From the NCBI RefSeq assembly GCF_009651005.1, contig NZ_WHVW01000002.1:62001-126000 (forward strand): 64,000 bases of DNA, in the 5' to 3' direction. A program made the translations under genes and the position numbers. Under the pieces are notes generated by a model that was not told where the DNA came from, did no database searches, and worked only from the letters and a program-made list of their open reading frames with translations. This document shows, piece after piece, positions 10,001 to 19,107 of this stretch (its first letter is position 1; every line of letters starts with the position of its first letter). Source of the DNA: Sporosarcina obsidiansis (GTDB taxonomy: Bacteria > Bacillota > Bacilli > Bacillales_A > Planococcaceae).

Positions 10001-10100
10001 AAGCCCCCCTTTTTTGTAAAAGAGGAGCTAGTTCATCTAGTTTTACGATTCCTCGCAATAAATCTGCGCCTGTTACGATTTGCGGATACGTAAGTACCAT
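7029..10100 (-). CDS. dnaE: DNA polymerase III subunit alpha, DnaE type, with degenerate PHP domain
   Basis: DnaE extends primers at the Gram-positive replication fork before PolC takes over. The 1023-residue protein has the polymerase core with PGRGSSAGSLVAFALG and the catalytic MPDIDIDFAD, the helix-hairpin-helix region, and a C-terminal OB fold (GIILSIKRIRTKKGE). The N-terminal PHP domain is unusual: the opening HxH metal motif near the start is replaced by YPQIVTGADLL with no histidine, so metal binding or proofreading by this domain is unlikely. It is shorter than B. subtilis DnaE (about 1115). GAGGG precedes the ATG. It follows nrnA by 19 bp and is probably in one transcript with it. 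Confidence 0.93.
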   Translation of the reverse strand: MVLTYPQIVTGADLLRGIVKLDELAPLLQKRGACSAAIVNSKLYGVRSFSKMLEKYGIRPVIGLSVTVSIQEKELLLYVYAQNQTGFANLMKMSSAMATREEENLPLSWLNAYREDCWIICALTDSSWANHRNAEVLQQLAEGQIEQSTFIGIGRPGGARHTEEEQIIRLSEECQLPIAACHETRFLHREDFPAYEVATAIRKGYKLNDPQKPPNRFRQAYLPEENELFDWFQDHPEWLQATEEMLGSCQVSFTKEAFQLPSFPVSEGQTPISLLAEKCRSGLQQRFQQLPVVYEERLRYELTIIDQMGFTDYFLIVEDYVSYAKKEQILVGPGRGSSAGSLVAFALGITEVDPIHYGLLFERFLNPERVTMPDIDIDFADNRRTEVVNYVADTYGKQYAAQIITFGTLSTKAVARNVARVLDFTAEEVRFMANELSRDHSFKESVTQSKKLRDWISVDPRRALWQLAAERLEDLPRNASTHAAGVVLAADPLVNFVPLQLGTEEVYLTQWAMKDVEEAGLLKMDFLGLRNLTLLDRIRSMIQYNKNQFINFEDIPLDDQYTYKLFKNGDTTGVFQFESPGMRRALQTIQPDNFTDLYSANALYRPGPMEFIPLYSRRKSGQEPTTYEIPELQPILSETYGIIIYQEQIMKIAVEIAGFTMAEADLLRRAISKKNQQVLEEERKHFIMGATKKGFDYAKANNVYNLIVKFADYGFPKSHAVAYTLISYRLAFFKANEPTYFYAAYLSSLTGSKEKIMELIREIKAKGIEIYPPSVKKSRYSHTVEGNAIRLGLGAIKGVTFAFYQQLAAVRENSNWSSMFDMAIALGAEHFTDKSLIPLIKAGALDEFGETRAVLLASVDAAQSHALYIGDDVLSEQFQFNSQPKYNPGGAMDQMTMLSFEQNTLGFYLSEHPVEQLKRKSSELIQPISSLSYIRPGTKTKCMGIILSIKRIRTKKGESMAFFTLQDETEEVSCTVFPKLYTQISVDLKENQLVYVTGTIDYRNQSFQLIIDQLAPLSFQDGE

Positions 10101-10119
10101 TTTAATCCCTCAGCTCTGC

Positions 10120-11061
10120 TTAATAGTTTCTGCAAAGTTCTTGTAGCTTCGTGATTACTTCATCTGCTTCATCCCAAGAATAGACGGAAGCTCCTGATGC
10201 AAGCGGGTGGCCACCTCCATTATATTGCATGGCCAATGTGTTAATGACAGGACCTTTCGAGCGCAAACGCACACGGATTTGATCCTCTTCTTCGATGAAG
10301 ATAATCCATGCACAAATTCCTTTCACATTCCCAAGTGAACCCACTAACTGTGATGTTTCAGAAACCGTAACGTCAAATTGTTCCAGAATCTCACGAGTTA
10401 ATTTAATATACGCTGCCCCGTGCTCATCAATCATAAAGTTTTGATAAATATATCCTTGGAGATGAAGGATTTTACGATCTACTTCATACATTCCAGCGAA
10501 TAACAGCGTTCGGTCAAAGGGTTGTTTGATTAATGAACTTGCGATTTCAAATGTCTTTTCGGTCGTGCTTTGGAACATAAAACGGCCAGTATCACCTACA
10601 ATTCCAGCAAACAACATGCGTGCCGCCTCAGGGGACATTTCCCAACCACAAGAGGCTTGCCCCTCTTCAAAGATTGTATAGATCATTTCCGAGCAAGAAC
10701 TTGCTTCTGTATTCACCCATCGTTTATCGCCGTAAGGATCTTCGTTCGGGTGATGATCAATCTTTAATAAAAATGCACCCTTATCATAGAAGGAACCATC
10801 GATTCGATCTGTATTGGCCGTATCGGTTACAATAACGAGTGCGCCTTCGTAATCTTCTTCTGTCACGATATCTGGCTCTGCCAAATAGGTAAGCAGGTTG
10901 TCATGTGTTCCAGCTGCTAACACTAGCTTATCTGGATAATTTTTCAGGATTAATTCCTTCAAACCCATTTGTGATCCGTATGCATCTGGATCGGGACGAA
11001 CGTGTCGATGAATAATAATTTTTTTATATTCTTCAATTGTGTCAATGATTTGTCGTTTCAT
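10120..11061 (-). CDS. nrnA: Bifunctional oligoribonuclease and pAp phosphatase NrnA
   Basis: This DHH/DHHA1 phosphoesterase degrades nano-RNA and hydrolyses 3'-phosphoadenosine 5'-phosphate. Motifs seen are HRHVRPDPDAYGS, VTDTANTDR, the DHH core IDHHPNEDPYG and the C-terminal substrate motif GGGHPLASGA. I chose the ATG at 11061, giving 313 residues like B. subtilis NrnA, because GGGGG lies 7 bp upstream; the TTG 36 bp further up lacks a ribosome binding site. It is followed closely by dnaE and is divergent from ytpI. Confidence 0.93.
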   Translation of the reverse strand: MKRQIIDTIEEYKKIIIHRHVRPDPDAYGSQMGLKELILKNYPDKLVLAAGTHDNLLTYLAEPDIVTEEDYEGALVIVTDTANTDRIDGSFYDKGAFLLKIDHHPNEDPYGDKRWVNTEASSCSEMIYTIFEEGQASCGWEMSPEAARMLFAGIVGDTGRFMFQSTTEKTFEIASSLIKQPFDRTLLFAGMYEVDRKILHLQGYIYQNFMIDEHGAAYIKLTREILEQFDVTVSETSQLVGSLGNVKGICAWIIFIEEEDQIRVRLRSKGPVINTLAMQYNGGGHPLASGASVYSWDEADEVITKLQELCRNY

Positions 11062-11182
11062 GTGGATTCCCCCAAGTTCTGGTTCTAGTAGTCGCAATTC
11101 CTGTTAAAAGCCGCTACAATATATAGTGACCTAAGGGGTAGAAACCTTGGTCCATAGATTATTTTCATGTAATGGAGGCTTT

Positions 11183-11506
11183 ATGATGGAAACGGTCAAT
11201 TTTCTTTTCGTATTTGGTATCGTCGCTTCCGGCGTTTTTTATTTCGTTTTTAAGACACGTCAATTCCGTACTAGTCATATGTTTCCGATCCGTAAAAAGA
11301 TGTATGCAAGTATGGCAGGAACCGCCCTTGGCGCACTACTGATCTTTTTCGGCATCAATCAATTGTTGTTGTTTGAAGGCGTTTTAACATATGTTGTAGC
11401 TGGTATTTTCATATTATTTGGCGGATATGTTACCTTGTTCAACTTTAAAGCAATGAAACACTATAAACAGTTCGTGGAAGAAGAACGTACCTTGAATGAA
11501 AACTGA
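11183..11506 (+). CDS. ytpI: YtpI-like small membrane protein
   Basis: This protein of about 107 residues has three predicted membrane helices, separated by a basic loop (FKTRQFRTSHMFPIRKKMYAS) and closed by a charged tail. It matches the YtpI family by layout and by its place between nrnA and ytoI; the function is unknown. GGAGG lies 4 bp before the first and 7 bp before the second of two adjacent ATGs, so the true start may be 11186. A longer reading from 11147 has no ribosome binding site. Confidence 0.8.
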   Translation: MMETVNFLFVFGIVASGVFYFVFKTRQFRTSHMFPIRKKMYASMAGTALGALLIFFGINQLLLFEGVLTYVVAGIFILFGGYVTLFNFKAMKHYKQFVEEERTLNEN

Positions 11507-11527
11507 TGTCTACTGGCATCAGTTTTT
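11499..11527. terminator. Terminator between ytpI and ytoI
   Basis: AAAACTGATG and CATCAGTTTTTT form a 10-bp stem overlapping the ytpI stop codon. T-runs occur on both strands, so it can serve both convergent genes. Confidence 0.85.
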
Positions 11528-11556
11528 TGTAGTATCTCTTCTAAAATCCGTCAATC

Positions 11557-12864
11557 TTATTTCTCGAAAAGCTGGAACATGCCCATTGCTTTTGCCACAA
11601 TACCGCCATTTGAAAATAGTTCGATTTCTAATTTGATGAAGCGGCGGCTCAAGTGCAAAATTTTCGGCTCGACAGTCACAGTGGCCCCTAGTTGGACTTG
11701 TTTAATGAAGTATATTGTTACATTTTCAGGAACACTCTCTCCGCGTTTTTGAACTTTTATGGCCCGGCTGCCGGCTTCCGTTAAGATCGTGAGCATGGCT
11801 CCATAAGAAAGTGAGCCGAATTGGTTGGTCATTTGCGGCACAACGGAAAACTCTATTTTTTCAGGCGCATTTGGGATAGCTTTCATTTGATTTTTCACGA
11901 TATCATCAATCGTTTCTCCTTGTTGAGGCTGACGCTGGGTCATCTGCAATGCTTTCAAGACGTCTTGTCGGCTAATGATACCTTCCAAAATGCCTGCTTC
12001 TGAAACTACAGGCATTAAATCAATGCCTTCCCAAATCATACTATGACCAGCTGAAGCTACACTCATTTTCCCATTGACCGTAATTGGACTAGGTGTCATC
12101 ACTCTTTCTATGATATCCAAATCCGGCTTGCTGACCACATCGCGGGATGTGATGATACCAACTAATTTTCCATTTGACTCCACTACGGGATATGCCGAGT
12201 GAGCCGTTCGGTGATTAACTTCAAAAAACTGATCCACCGAATCTTCAGGGGATAGTGTCACCGTCTGGGCAAGCGGGGTGAGGATATCTTCCACCAACAA
12301 GATTTCTTTTTCGATTAACTGATCATAGATAGCCCGATTGAGCATGGTGGCTACTGTAAATGTATCGTAACTAGTGGAGATTACAGGCAAATTCATTTCA
12401 TCCGCTAGGTGCTTCACCTCGTCGGACGCATCAAAGCCTCCTGTAACTAGAACTGCAGCACCAGCTTTAATTGCAATTTCATGAGCTTTTAATCGATTCC
12501 CGACAATCAATAAACTACCTGCATCAATGTATCGGATCATATCCTCAAGTTGCATGGCTCCAATGACAAACTTTGTTAACGTTTTATGTAATCCATCGCG
12601 TCCGCCTAGGACAACGCCATCCACAATATTGATGACTTCCGCAAATGTAAGGCGTTCAATATTTTCTTTTTTCTTTTTCTCAATTCGAATTGTGCCGACA
12701 CGTTCAATCGTGTTGACCAACTTCTGATTCTCAGCCTCTTTTATCGCTCGATATGCAGTACCATCACTGACTTCGAGTGCTTTAGCTACTTGGCGGACAG
12801 AGATCTTCTCCCCAACAGCCAAACTTTCAATATAACGCAAAATTTGCTCGTGTTTAGTTGACAT
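11557..12864 (-). CDS. ytoI: YtoI-like HTH, DRTGG, CBS and hotdog domain protein
   Basis: Four parts can be seen in the 435 residues: an N-terminal DeoR/MarR-like helix-turn-helix (KISVRQVAKALEVSDGTAYRAI), a DRTGG domain (about 75-180), a CBS pair (about 195-310, with LVGIITSRDVV and ILEGIISRQDVL) and a C-terminal hotdog/thioesterase-like domain (about 330-430). CBS pairs usually sense adenine nucleotides, and DRTGG domains accompany phosphotransacetylase. The order suggests a nucleotide- or acyl-CoA-responsive regulator, but no target is established. AAGGTG precedes the ATG. It stands alone, convergent with ytpI. Confidence 0.88.
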   Translation of the reverse strand: MSTKHEQILRYIESLAVGEKISVRQVAKALEVSDGTAYRAIKEAENQKLVNTIERVGTIRIEKKKKENIERLTFAEVINIVDGVVLGGRDGLHKTLTKFVIGAMQLEDMIRYIDAGSLLIVGNRLKAHEIAIKAGAAVLVTGGFDASDEVKHLADEMNLPVISTSYDTFTVATMLNRAIYDQLIEKEILLVEDILTPLAQTVTLSPEDSVDQFFEVNHRTAHSAYPVVESNGKLVGIITSRDVVSKPDLDIIERVMTPSPITVNGKMSVASAGHSMIWEGIDLMPVVSEAGILEGIISRQDVLKALQMTQRQPQQGETIDDIVKNQMKAIPNAPEKIEFSVVPQMTNQFGSLSYGAMLTILTEAGSRAIKVQKRGESVPENVTIYFIKQVQLGATVTVEPKILHLSRRFIKLEIELFSNGGIVAKAMGMFQLFEK

Positions 12865-12992
12865 GGCTTCACCTTTTTCTTCGACCTGTTCTAAATGAAT
12901 ATGCTTTTGCTAATCATACCATAATTCACCCAAAAAAACGGTCTAAGACCACAACAATGCGTCTTGACCGCAACTTCTTTATAATTATCTTT

Positions 12993-13670
12993 TCAAATCT
13001 CGATCGAATCGCCTGCTACCATGATCTTCACCTCATGGGATGTCACAAGTGATTTAAACTCCTCTGGATCTTGTTCGATTGGTGGGAACGTATTGTAGTG
13101 AATAGGAACTGTCAGTTTCGGTTTCAAGATTTCCACTGCCTTCGACGCGTCATGGGGTCCCATCGTAAAGTTATCTCCAATCGGTAGGAACGCGACGTCA
13201 ATCGGATCTTCCGCATATAATTTCATATCACTAAACAACGCAGTATCTCCTGCATGATAGATTCTCTTCCCTTCAATTGTTAGCAATAGACCTGCTGGCA
13301 TGCCTGTATAAACGATTTCATTATCTTCCGTTGTATACGATGAACTGTGAAACGCCTGCGTATATTTTACTGTTCCAAAGTCAAATTCTTTTGAACCACC
13401 AATATTCATGCCATGCGTCTGCAATCCTTGCCAGCCTAGATACACTGCTAATTCATTGGGAGCTACAACTAGAGTTCCCTCTCTTCTTGCAATTTCCATC
13501 GTATCCCCTACATGATCATTGTGACCATGTGTTAGTAAAATGACATCAGGTTTTTCATCAGATGCCTTTAGATCTGTTAACTTGTTATCCGTAATAAATG
13601 GATCAATTAAAATAGTCTTGCCGTTCGTTTCAATCTTTACGATTGAATGTCCGTGGTAAGAAATTTCCAC
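12993..13670 (-). CDS. ytkL: UPF0173 metal-dependent hydrolase (YtkL-like)
   Basis: This metallo-beta-lactamase fold protein has the metal-binding motif [12 protein letters not shown], a second His in the YHAGDTALF segment and a distal [11 protein letters not shown]. The natural substrate is unknown. I place the start at the GTG at 13670 (225 residues, usual for the family), with AAGGAG 10 bp upstream and the family N-terminus [10 protein letters not shown] longer reading up to 13817 would run into the divergent peptidase gene and has a non-homologous leader. Confidence 0.9.
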   Translation of the reverse strand: MEISYHGHSIVKIETNGKTILIDPFITDNKLTDLKASDEKPDVILLTHGHNDHVGDTMEIARREGTLVVAPNELAVYLGWQGLQTHGMNIGGSKEFDFGTVKYTQAFHSSSYTTEDNEIVYTGMPAGLLLTIEGKRIYHAGDTALFSDMKLYAEDPIDVAFLPIGDNFTMGPHDASKAVEILKPKLTVPIHYNTFPPIEQDPEEFKSLVTSHEVKIMVAGDSIEI

Positions 13671-13775
13671 AAATATCACTCTCCTTATGATTATGACTCT
13701 ATACTCTATTCCTTCTGTAAAACAGCGTAAAACCCTCTTTTTTGATATACTAACAAAAACAAAGGAGGCTACATA

Positions 13776-14870
13776 ATGTCTAATATTAAAAAAGTACAAG
13801 ATTTCCTGGTCACCCACGCAATCGATGCGGCCCTTATTACAAACCCAGACAACATATACTATCTAACAAACTTCCGAAGCGATCCGCATGAGCGTTTATT
13901 GGGAGTGGTAGTTTTTAAAGAGGAAGAACCATTTATTATTTGTCCTGCTATGGAAGTTGCAGACGTTAAAGCGGTTGGTTGGTCGCATGAAGCAATTGGT
14001 TATAAGGATACCGATAACGCTTTCGAATTCTTAGAGCGTGCGATCATGAAGCGCCTTCCTGAGTTGACGTTGCTCGCTATTGAAAAAGAGCATCTAACAG
14101 TTGATCGCTTTGAGATCTTGCAAGAACGTTTTCCAGCCTTACAATTTGCAAAACTGGATAGAGAACTTGCTAATAATCGTCTCATCAAGGATGAGACCGA
14201 GTTGGACTGTTTACGGAAAGCCGCTGAACTGGCTGACTATGCAATTGAAGTCGGGTGTAATGAAATAGTAGAAGGAAAAACAGAGCTGGAAATCGTACAA
14301 GCTATCGAACAAGCGGTCAAGCGCAAAGGTGCAGAGAAAATGTCATTTGATACAATTCTTGTTTCCGGCAAAAAAACAGCTTCACCACATGGCATACCAG
14401 GGCATCGAGCGATAGAAAAAGGGGATTTCATCCTATTTGATCTGGGTGTCGTTTATAAAGGGTATTGCTCAGATATTACACGTACAGTTGCACTAGGTGA
14501 GCCAACAGATGAGATGCGCAAAATTTATGAAACGGTCAAAAAAGCACAGCAAGCAGCAATTGACGTTGTTCGCCCTGGCACGCTCGCAAAAGAAGTTGAT
14601 CTAGCTGCTCGAACGGTGATCGAAGAAGCAGGCTACGGCGAACTCTTTCCACATCGAATTGGACATGGACTCGGTATTTCTGTGCACGAATATCCTTCCC
14701 TGACTGATCAGAACGAAATGCCTCTTGAAGAAGGAATGGTATTTACAATTGAGCCAGGCATTTACTATCCAAACATAACAGGCGTACGAATTGAAGATGA
14801 TATCGTTGTAACAAAGGATGGCGCTGAAGTGTTGACGAAATTCCCGAAAGATTTGAGAATAATTCAATGA
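13776..14870 (+). CDS. pepQ: Xaa-Pro dipeptidase family M24 aminopeptidase
   Basis: The 364-residue protein has an N-terminal creatinase-like domain (1-130) and the pita-bread catalytic domain. Metal ligands are visible as [17 protein letters not shown] (two Asp), [10 protein letters not shown] (His), FTIEPGIYY (Glu) and VRIEDDIV (Glu). It should cleave Xaa-Pro peptides in the cytosol with two Mn or Co ions. AAGGAGG lies 8 bp before the ATG and a -10-like TATACT is at 13746-13751. It is divergent from ytkL and ends in a strong terminator shared with ald. Confidence 0.9.
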   Translation: MSNIKKVQDFLVTHAIDAALITNPDNIYYLTNFRSDPHERLLGVVVFKEEEPFIICPAMEVADVKAVGWSHEAIGYKDTDNAFEFLERAIMKRLPELTLLAIEKEHLTVDRFEILQERFPALQFAKLDRELANNRLIKDETELDCLRKAAELADYAIEVGCNEIVEGKTELEIVQAIEQAVKRKGAEKMSFDTILVSGKKTASPHGIPGHRAIEKGDFILFDLGVVYKGYCSDITRTVALGEPTDEMRKIYETVKKAQQAAIDVVRPGTLAKEVDLAARTVIEEAGYGELFPHRIGHGLGISVHEYPSLTDQNEMPLEEGMVFTIEPGIYYPNITGVRIEDDIVVTKDGAEVLTKFPKDLRIIQ

Positions 14871-14882
14871 ATTAAAGCTACC

Positions 14883-14917
14883 AAAAAAGCAGTCCGCTGA
14901 AATCGCGGACTGCTTTT
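14883..14917. terminator. Bidirectional terminator between pepQ and ald
   Basis: AGCAGTCCGC and GCGGACTGCT form a perfect 10-bp stem flanked by an A-run and a T-run. Confidence 0.9.
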
Positions 14918-14921
14918 CCCA

Positions 14922-16043
14922 TTATATGCTCTGCAATACATCTTCCACTCGAGAATGCTCAAGTCCTTGAGCTTCTGCCACCGCTTGATAGGTTACGTTA
15001 CCAGCTAATGTATTCACACCTTTTTGAAGTGCAGCATTATCTAAGCAAGCCTGTTTAACACCTTTATTTGCGATTTGGAGTGCATACGGTACAGTCACAT
15101 TCGTCAACGCAACTGTAGACGTTTGTGGAACAGCTCCCGGCATATTCGCTACTGCATAATGAACGATGTCGTGTTTAACATAGATTGGATCATCATGAGT
15201 GGTTACTCGATCCGACGTTTCGAAAATTCCTCCTTGGTCAATCGCGATATCAATTAAAACAGAACCTGGTTTCATAGATTTAACCATTTCTTCCGATACC
15301 AAAGTCGGAGCTTTTGCGCCCGGAATGAGCACACAACCAATAACCAAATCTGCATCTTTCACTGCATTTGCAATATTGAATGGATTTGAGACGAGTGTTT
15401 GAATATCTTTCCCAAACAAGTCATCTAACTGGCGTAGTCTTTCGACTGACAAGTCTAGTACTGTCACGTGCGCGCCAATCCCAATTGCTACCCGAGCCGC
15501 ATTAGTTCCTGCTTGTCCACCTCCGATAATTGCTATTTTACCGCGTGATACGCCTGGAACTCCAGATAACAGAATACCTTTCCCACCCTTTGTTTTTTCC
15601 AAGTATTGAGCACCGATTTGAGTAGCCATGCGGCCTGCCACTTCACTCATTGGCGCCAACAAAGGCAGCGTTCCGTTTGGTAACTGAACCGTTTCGTACG
15701 CAACAGCTGTTACTTTATTTTCAAGCAGTGCTTGGGTAAGCTCCACTTCAGGGGCCAAATGTAAATAAGTGAATAAAATTAATCCTTCACGAAAATATTG
15801 AAATTCTGAAGGAGCTGGTTCTTTTACCTTTAATACCATATCAACGTCCCATGCTTCGGCAGCAGAAGCTACAATTACAGCGCCTGCTTCTTTATATTCT
15901 TCGTCCTGAAAACTAGAACCAATTCCAGCACCCGTCTCAATCAATACTTCATGTCCAGCAGTTTTTAAAGTCAATACGCCGGCAGGGGCTATTGCCACTC
16001 GGTTTTCATTGTTTTTTACTTCTCTTGGAACACCTATACGCAT
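14922..16043 (-). CDS. ald: Alanine dehydrogenase
   Basis: It interconverts L-alanine and pyruvate plus ammonia with NAD, and in Bacillus it is needed for normal sporulation and alanine use. The 373-residue protein starts [17 protein letters not shown] and has the NAD-binding [13 protein letters not shown], the catalytic-His region HLAPE and the MSEVAGRMA segment. The ATG at 16043 is supported by AGGAGG 7 bp upstream; an upstream in-frame start would add 23 unrelated residues. It is convergent with pepQ and divergent from uspA. Confidence 0.96.
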   Translation of the reverse strand: MRIGVPREVKNNENRVAIAPAGVLTLKTAGHEVLIETGAGIGSSFQDEEYKEAGAVIVASAAEAWDVDMVLKVKEPAPSEFQYFREGLILFTYLHLAPEVELTQALLENKVTAVAYETVQLPNGTLPLLAPMSEVAGRMATQIGAQYLEKTKGGKGILLSGVPGVSRGKIAIIGGGQAGTNAARVAIGIGAHVTVLDLSVERLRQLDDLFGKDIQTLVSNPFNIANAVKDADLVIGCVLIPGAKAPTLVSEEMVKSMKPGSVLIDIAIDQGGIFETSDRVTTHDDPIYVKHDIVHYAVANMPGAVPQTSTVALTNVTVPYALQIANKGVKQACLDNAALQKGVNTLAGNVTYQAVAEAQGLEHSRVEDVLQSI

Positions 16044-16280
16044 GCAAAATCCTCCTAAATTGAAAGTTACGTTAATCGTCGGGTTCTTCTTGCCGATTAA
16101 TGTCAATTTCATCTTATCAGAAAATAAAAGTTTTTGCTCTATTTTTTCTAAAACTACACGACACTTTTCAGTTTACCCTGTATAGCGAAAAAATTTCGAC
16201 AAAAAAAGAAGGATACTAGTATGATATGCAGAATAAGTATAGATGTGGAAACAATTTAACTTTAAGGATGGAGTGGTAAT

Positions 16281-16733
16281 ATGGCACTTAAGTACAAAGA
16301 CATCATCGTAGCCGTAGACGGTTCAGATGAGGCAAAATGGGCATTTAAAAAGGCAATCGCTATCGCAGACCGTAACGAGGCAACTCTTCACTTGATCAAT
16401 ATCATCGATACGCGTTCCTATGCGGCAGTCGAAGCATATGATCGTTCAATTGCAGAAAGAGCTCAAAAATATGCAGAAGATCTATTAACTGAGTATCAAA
16501 CAGAAGCTGCACAAGTAGGATTGACTAACGTACAAATTCATGTAGAATACGGATCTCCTAAAACTTTAATTCCTCGTGACATTGCTAAAAAGTTAAACGC
16601 AGATCTTATCATTTGTGGAGCAACTGGTTTAAACCGTGTAGAACGCTTCCTCATCGGTAGCGTCTCGGAGAATATCGTTCGCTCTGCGAAATGTGATGTA
16701 CTAGTAGTACGCACACCAGAAAGCGTAGAATAA
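16281..16733 (+). CDS. Universal stress protein UspA family
   Basis: This 150-residue single-domain UspA protein begins with the beta-strand KDIIVAVDGSDEAKWAF and ends with the ATP-binding signature GATGLNRVERFLIGSVSENIVRSA (G-2x-G-9x-G-S type). It is expected to be a cytosolic ATP-binding dimer with a stress or starvation role. A GGATGGAG element precedes the ATG. It shares a perfect bidirectional terminator with ackA, and proximity to ald and ackA suggests a role in carbon or energy stress, which is inference. Confidence 0.92.
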   Translation: MALKYKDIIVAVDGSDEAKWAFKKAIAIADRNEATLHLINIIDTRSYAAVEAYDRSIAERAQKYAEDLLTEYQTEAAQVGLTNVQIHVEYGSPKTLIPRDIAKKLNADLIICGATGLNRVERFLIGSVSENIVRSAKCDVLVVRTPESVE

Positions 16734-16734
16734 T

Positions 16735-16768
16735 AAAAAACTCGTTCTCCTAGGAGAACGAGTTTTTT
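16735..16768. terminator. Bidirectional terminator between uspA and ackA
   Basis: A 22-bp perfect palindrome (CTCGTTCTCC-TA-GGAGAACGAG) is framed by AAAAAA and TTTTTT, so it works equally well on both strands. Confidence 0.93.
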
Positions 16769-16769
16769 A

Positions 16770-17987
16770 TTATTCTACTGGCTGTAAGGATTCTACTGAA
16801 ATATTAGCGATCCGTACTGTATCTCGTGCCAACATGATTTCTTCATTCGTTGGAATAATCAAGACTTTGACAGGTGAATGCGGAAAGCTGATGTAGGCTT
16901 CTTGACCTCTGACATTATTCAAGCTCGGATCAAAATAGACCCCCATGAATTCGAGTCCTCTCATCACCTTTTCACGCACGATCGCACTATTTTCTCCTAT
17001 TCCCGCTGTAAAGATAATCGCATCGACTCCACCCATACCAGCAGCATATTGTCCAATATGCTGGTGAATTCGGTCAGTGAACACGTCCAATGCTAATTGA
17101 GCACGTTCATTTCCTTGTTCAGCAGCTTCCGTGATATCGCGCAAATCGCTAGAGAACCCACTGAGTCCAAGCAATCCCGACTTTTTATTCAGCACATTTA
17201 CCACTTCTTCAGCAGACTGATCTGTACGTTCCATCATATATGGAATAAGTGCTGGATCAATATTTCCAGAACGCGTACCCATAATAACCCCTGCTAAAGG
17301 AGTAAAGCCCATAGACGTATCCACTGACTTACCACCTTTGACAGCGGCAATACTTGCACCATTTCCTAAGTGACAGGAGATTAAGCGTGTGTCTTCTAAT
17401 GGACGATTCAATATCTTCGCAGCACGCTCGGTCACATATTTATGGCTAGTACCATGGAAACCATATTTCCGGATGCCGTAGTTTTCATAATATTCATAAG
17501 GAAGCGCATATAAAAATGCCTTTTCTGGCATCGTCTGATGAAAAGCTGTATCAAAAATTGCTACTGCAGGTGTATTAGGTAACGCTTTCTTAAAAGCTTT
17601 GATTCCTACAATATTTGCAGGATTATGCAATGGCGCAAACCCTGAAATTTCTTCCAGTTTTTCAATGACTTCATCATTGATCATCACCGAATCACTAAAT
17701 AGTTCTCCCCCATGAACTACTCGATGACCGAGTCCGTCGATCTCATCATAGGATGAAACGACTCCTTCACTTAACAAATGTTCTAGTAACATACTTACGG
17801 CCGTGGAATGATCCGCAATATCTACTACTTTTTCAATTTTCTTTTCGTTTGTAGACATTGAGAAAATCGAATTTTGCAACCCAATCCTTTCGAATAACCC
17901 TTTGGTAATTTCTTCTTCCGTCGTCATCTCAATTAATTGAAATTTCAACGAAGAACTTCCTGCATTGACTGATAATATCTTCGGCAA
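16770..17987 (-). CDS. ackA: Acetate kinase
   Basis: It makes ATP and acetate from acetyl phosphate in overflow metabolism. The 405 residues show the ASKHA signatures: [13 protein letters not shown] near the N-terminus, [26 protein letters not shown] and [11 protein letters not shown]. The start is TTG with GGGGTGG upstream; no in-frame ATG fits the family N-terminus. It is monocistronic, with its own promoter at 18034-18062. In Bacillus ackA is activated by CcpA, which is encoded in this window, but I could not find a convincing cre site here. Confidence 0.96.
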   Translation of the reverse strand: MPKILSVNAGSSSLKFQLIEMTTEEEITKGLFERIGLQNSIFSMSTNEKKIEKVVDIADHSTAVSMLLEHLLSEGVVSSYDEIDGLGHRVVHGGELFSDSVMINDEVIEKLEEISGFAPLHNPANIVGIKAFKKALPNTPAVAIFDTAFHQTMPEKAFLYALPYEYYENYGIRKYGFHGTSHKYVTERAAKILNRPLEDTRLISCHLGNGASIAAVKGGKSVDTSMGFTPLAGVIMGTRSGNIDPALIPYMMERTDQSAEEVVNVLNKKSGLLGLSGFSSDLRDITEAAEQGNERAQLALDVFTDRIHQHIGQYAAGMGGVDAIIFTAGIGENSAIVREKVMRGLEFMGVYFDPSLNNVRGQEAYISFPHSPVKVLIIPTNEEIMLARDTVRIANISVESLQPVE

Positions 17988-18033
17988 TTACATCCACCCC
18001 TAGCAATCTATTACGTTATTGAACGTTGCAGTT

Positions 18034-18062
18034 ATTATAATACCTAACTATTTGAAACGCAA
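18034..18062 (-). promoter_or_regulatory. Promoter of ackA
   Basis: On the minus strand TTGCGT (18057-18062), a 17-bp spacer and a perfect TATAAT (18034-18039) form a good sigma-A promoter about 45 bp before the start codon. Confidence 0.7.
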
Positions 18063-18126
18063 TTGAAAAAATGAAATTCGTGCTATTTTTCTGTAAATAA
18101 TTTCTTTAAATGAAAAGCAAAGGGAA

Positions 18127-18144
18127 AGCGACTGCTCAGTCACT
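18127..18144 (-). terminator. Weak terminator after ytxK
   Basis: AGTGACTG and CAGTCGCT (minus strand) pair over 8 bp, one pair being G-T, and are followed by TTTCCCTTT. The stem overlaps the ytxK stop codon. Confidence 0.5.
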
Positions 18145-19057
18145 CTCCCCGTTTCTCCATCCAGACATTAATTTTCCCAAAAAAGTTTTGCATCGCCAAC
18201 TGATCTCCTAACTCCGGGATCTTTGCCAGTAATACTTCCGGCATGACGAATGGGTCTGTAGTCGGTTGCTGTAAAAGTAATATACTTTTAGCAAATCGCT
18301 GATCCGCGAATAAAGAACTTGGAAGTTCAAACAATCCTCTTAACAGCTGATGGTTTTTCACATAATTCAAGATAGGTTCTGCACCGTCTGCAGTGAGTAA
18401 TTTCGAAGGTACTACAAACAAGCCATAACCACCTGGCTTTACATATCTCATCGACTGTTCAATATATAGGTAATGTGAAAATGCATGTCCTTCTGATGGC
18501 ATGAGCTCATAATCTAATGCCACCTCATCATCAGGATAGTAGCCCACTGGTAAATCACTCACAACAACGTCCACTAAATCAATAGGCAACGGCCGAAGTG
18601 CATCCTGCAAATAAAATGAAACTGGAAGCTGCAATAAATTAGCTGTAGCTGCCGCAATTTGAATGAGGACGTCATCAATTTCTACCGCACTTGCAGACGC
18701 AGAGCCTTTAAATTGATTAAGCACAGTAAATAGTAAATTTCCGGTCCCGGCTGCTGGGTCCAAAAATGTAGAGGGTTGTTTATGATCTATCAATTTATTG
18801 ACCAAATATGCGATCAAATAACCGATTGAATCCGGAGTCATCTGATGATGAGCCTGTGCAGATTGTTTCATTCCTTTTAATAAAGCCAACTGAACACCTT
18901 TACGGATTTCTTCTGGTTGTACAGGACTCTCCAATTCAACAACAGAAGGTTTGTCGAGCCACTGCTCACTTGCTTCCAACACCGCATCCAAATATAGGCC
19001 ATCTGTTGATTGGGCATAATTATCGTAGTATGCAAATACTTTTTCCATATTGTTCAT
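18140..19057 (-). CDS. ytxK: YtxK-like class I SAM-dependent methyltransferase
   Basis: The 305-residue protein has an N-terminal helical part and an N6-adenine-methylase-type Rossmann domain with motif I DPAAGTGNLLF and, in place of the NPPY catalytic motif, SDLPVGYYP. The change of Asn to Asp is shared with YtxK-like proteins and leaves the substrate open. It lies between ackA and tpx as in B. subtilis. I set the start at the ATG of MNNMEKV because GGAGG lies 8 bp upstream; a terminator for tpx sits immediately before this ribosome binding site. Confidence 0.85.
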   Translation of the reverse strand: MNNMEKVFAYYDNYAQSTDGLYLDAVLEASEQWLDKPSVVELESPVQPEEIRKGVQLALLKGMKQSAQAHHQMTPDSIGYLIAYLVNKLIDHKQPSTFLDPAAGTGNLLFTVLNQFKGSASASAVEIDDVLIQIAAATANLLQLPVSFYLQDALRPLPIDLVDVVVSDLPVGYYPDDEVALDYELMPSEGHAFSHYLYIEQSMRYVKPGGYGLFVVPSKLLTADGAEPILNYVKNHQLLRGLFELPSSLFADQRFAKSILLLQQPTTDPFVMPEVLLAKIPELGDQLAMQNFFGKINVWMEKRGE

Positions 19058-19076
19058 TCGTAAGTCCTCCAAGAAG

Positions 19077-19102
19077 AAACCCACCTCTAACCGGGTGGGT
19101 TT
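19077..19102 (-). terminator. Terminator after tpx
   Basis: AAACCCACC and GGTGGGTTT form a 9-bp stem; on the minus strand CTTCTT follows and then the GGAGG of ytxK. Some read-through into ytxK is likely. Confidence 0.7.
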
Positions 19103-19107
19103 AATGT

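Noticed and set aside
11062-11097. TTG start of nrnA that would add 12 residues
   Set aside because: No ribosome binding site, whereas the ATG at 11061 has GGGGG at 7 bp and fits the family N-terminus.
12993-13817. Longer version of the UPF0173 hydrolase reading from 13817
   Set aside because: It would overlap the divergent peptidase gene start and its ribosome binding site; the family N-terminus begins at the GTG at 13670.
18045-18070. Possible cre site upstream of ackA (TTGAAACGCAATTGA)
   Set aside because: It lacks one base between the AA and CG of the consensus, and its only matching half is the CGTTTCA arm; it also overlaps the -35 box, so it cannot be told from chance.
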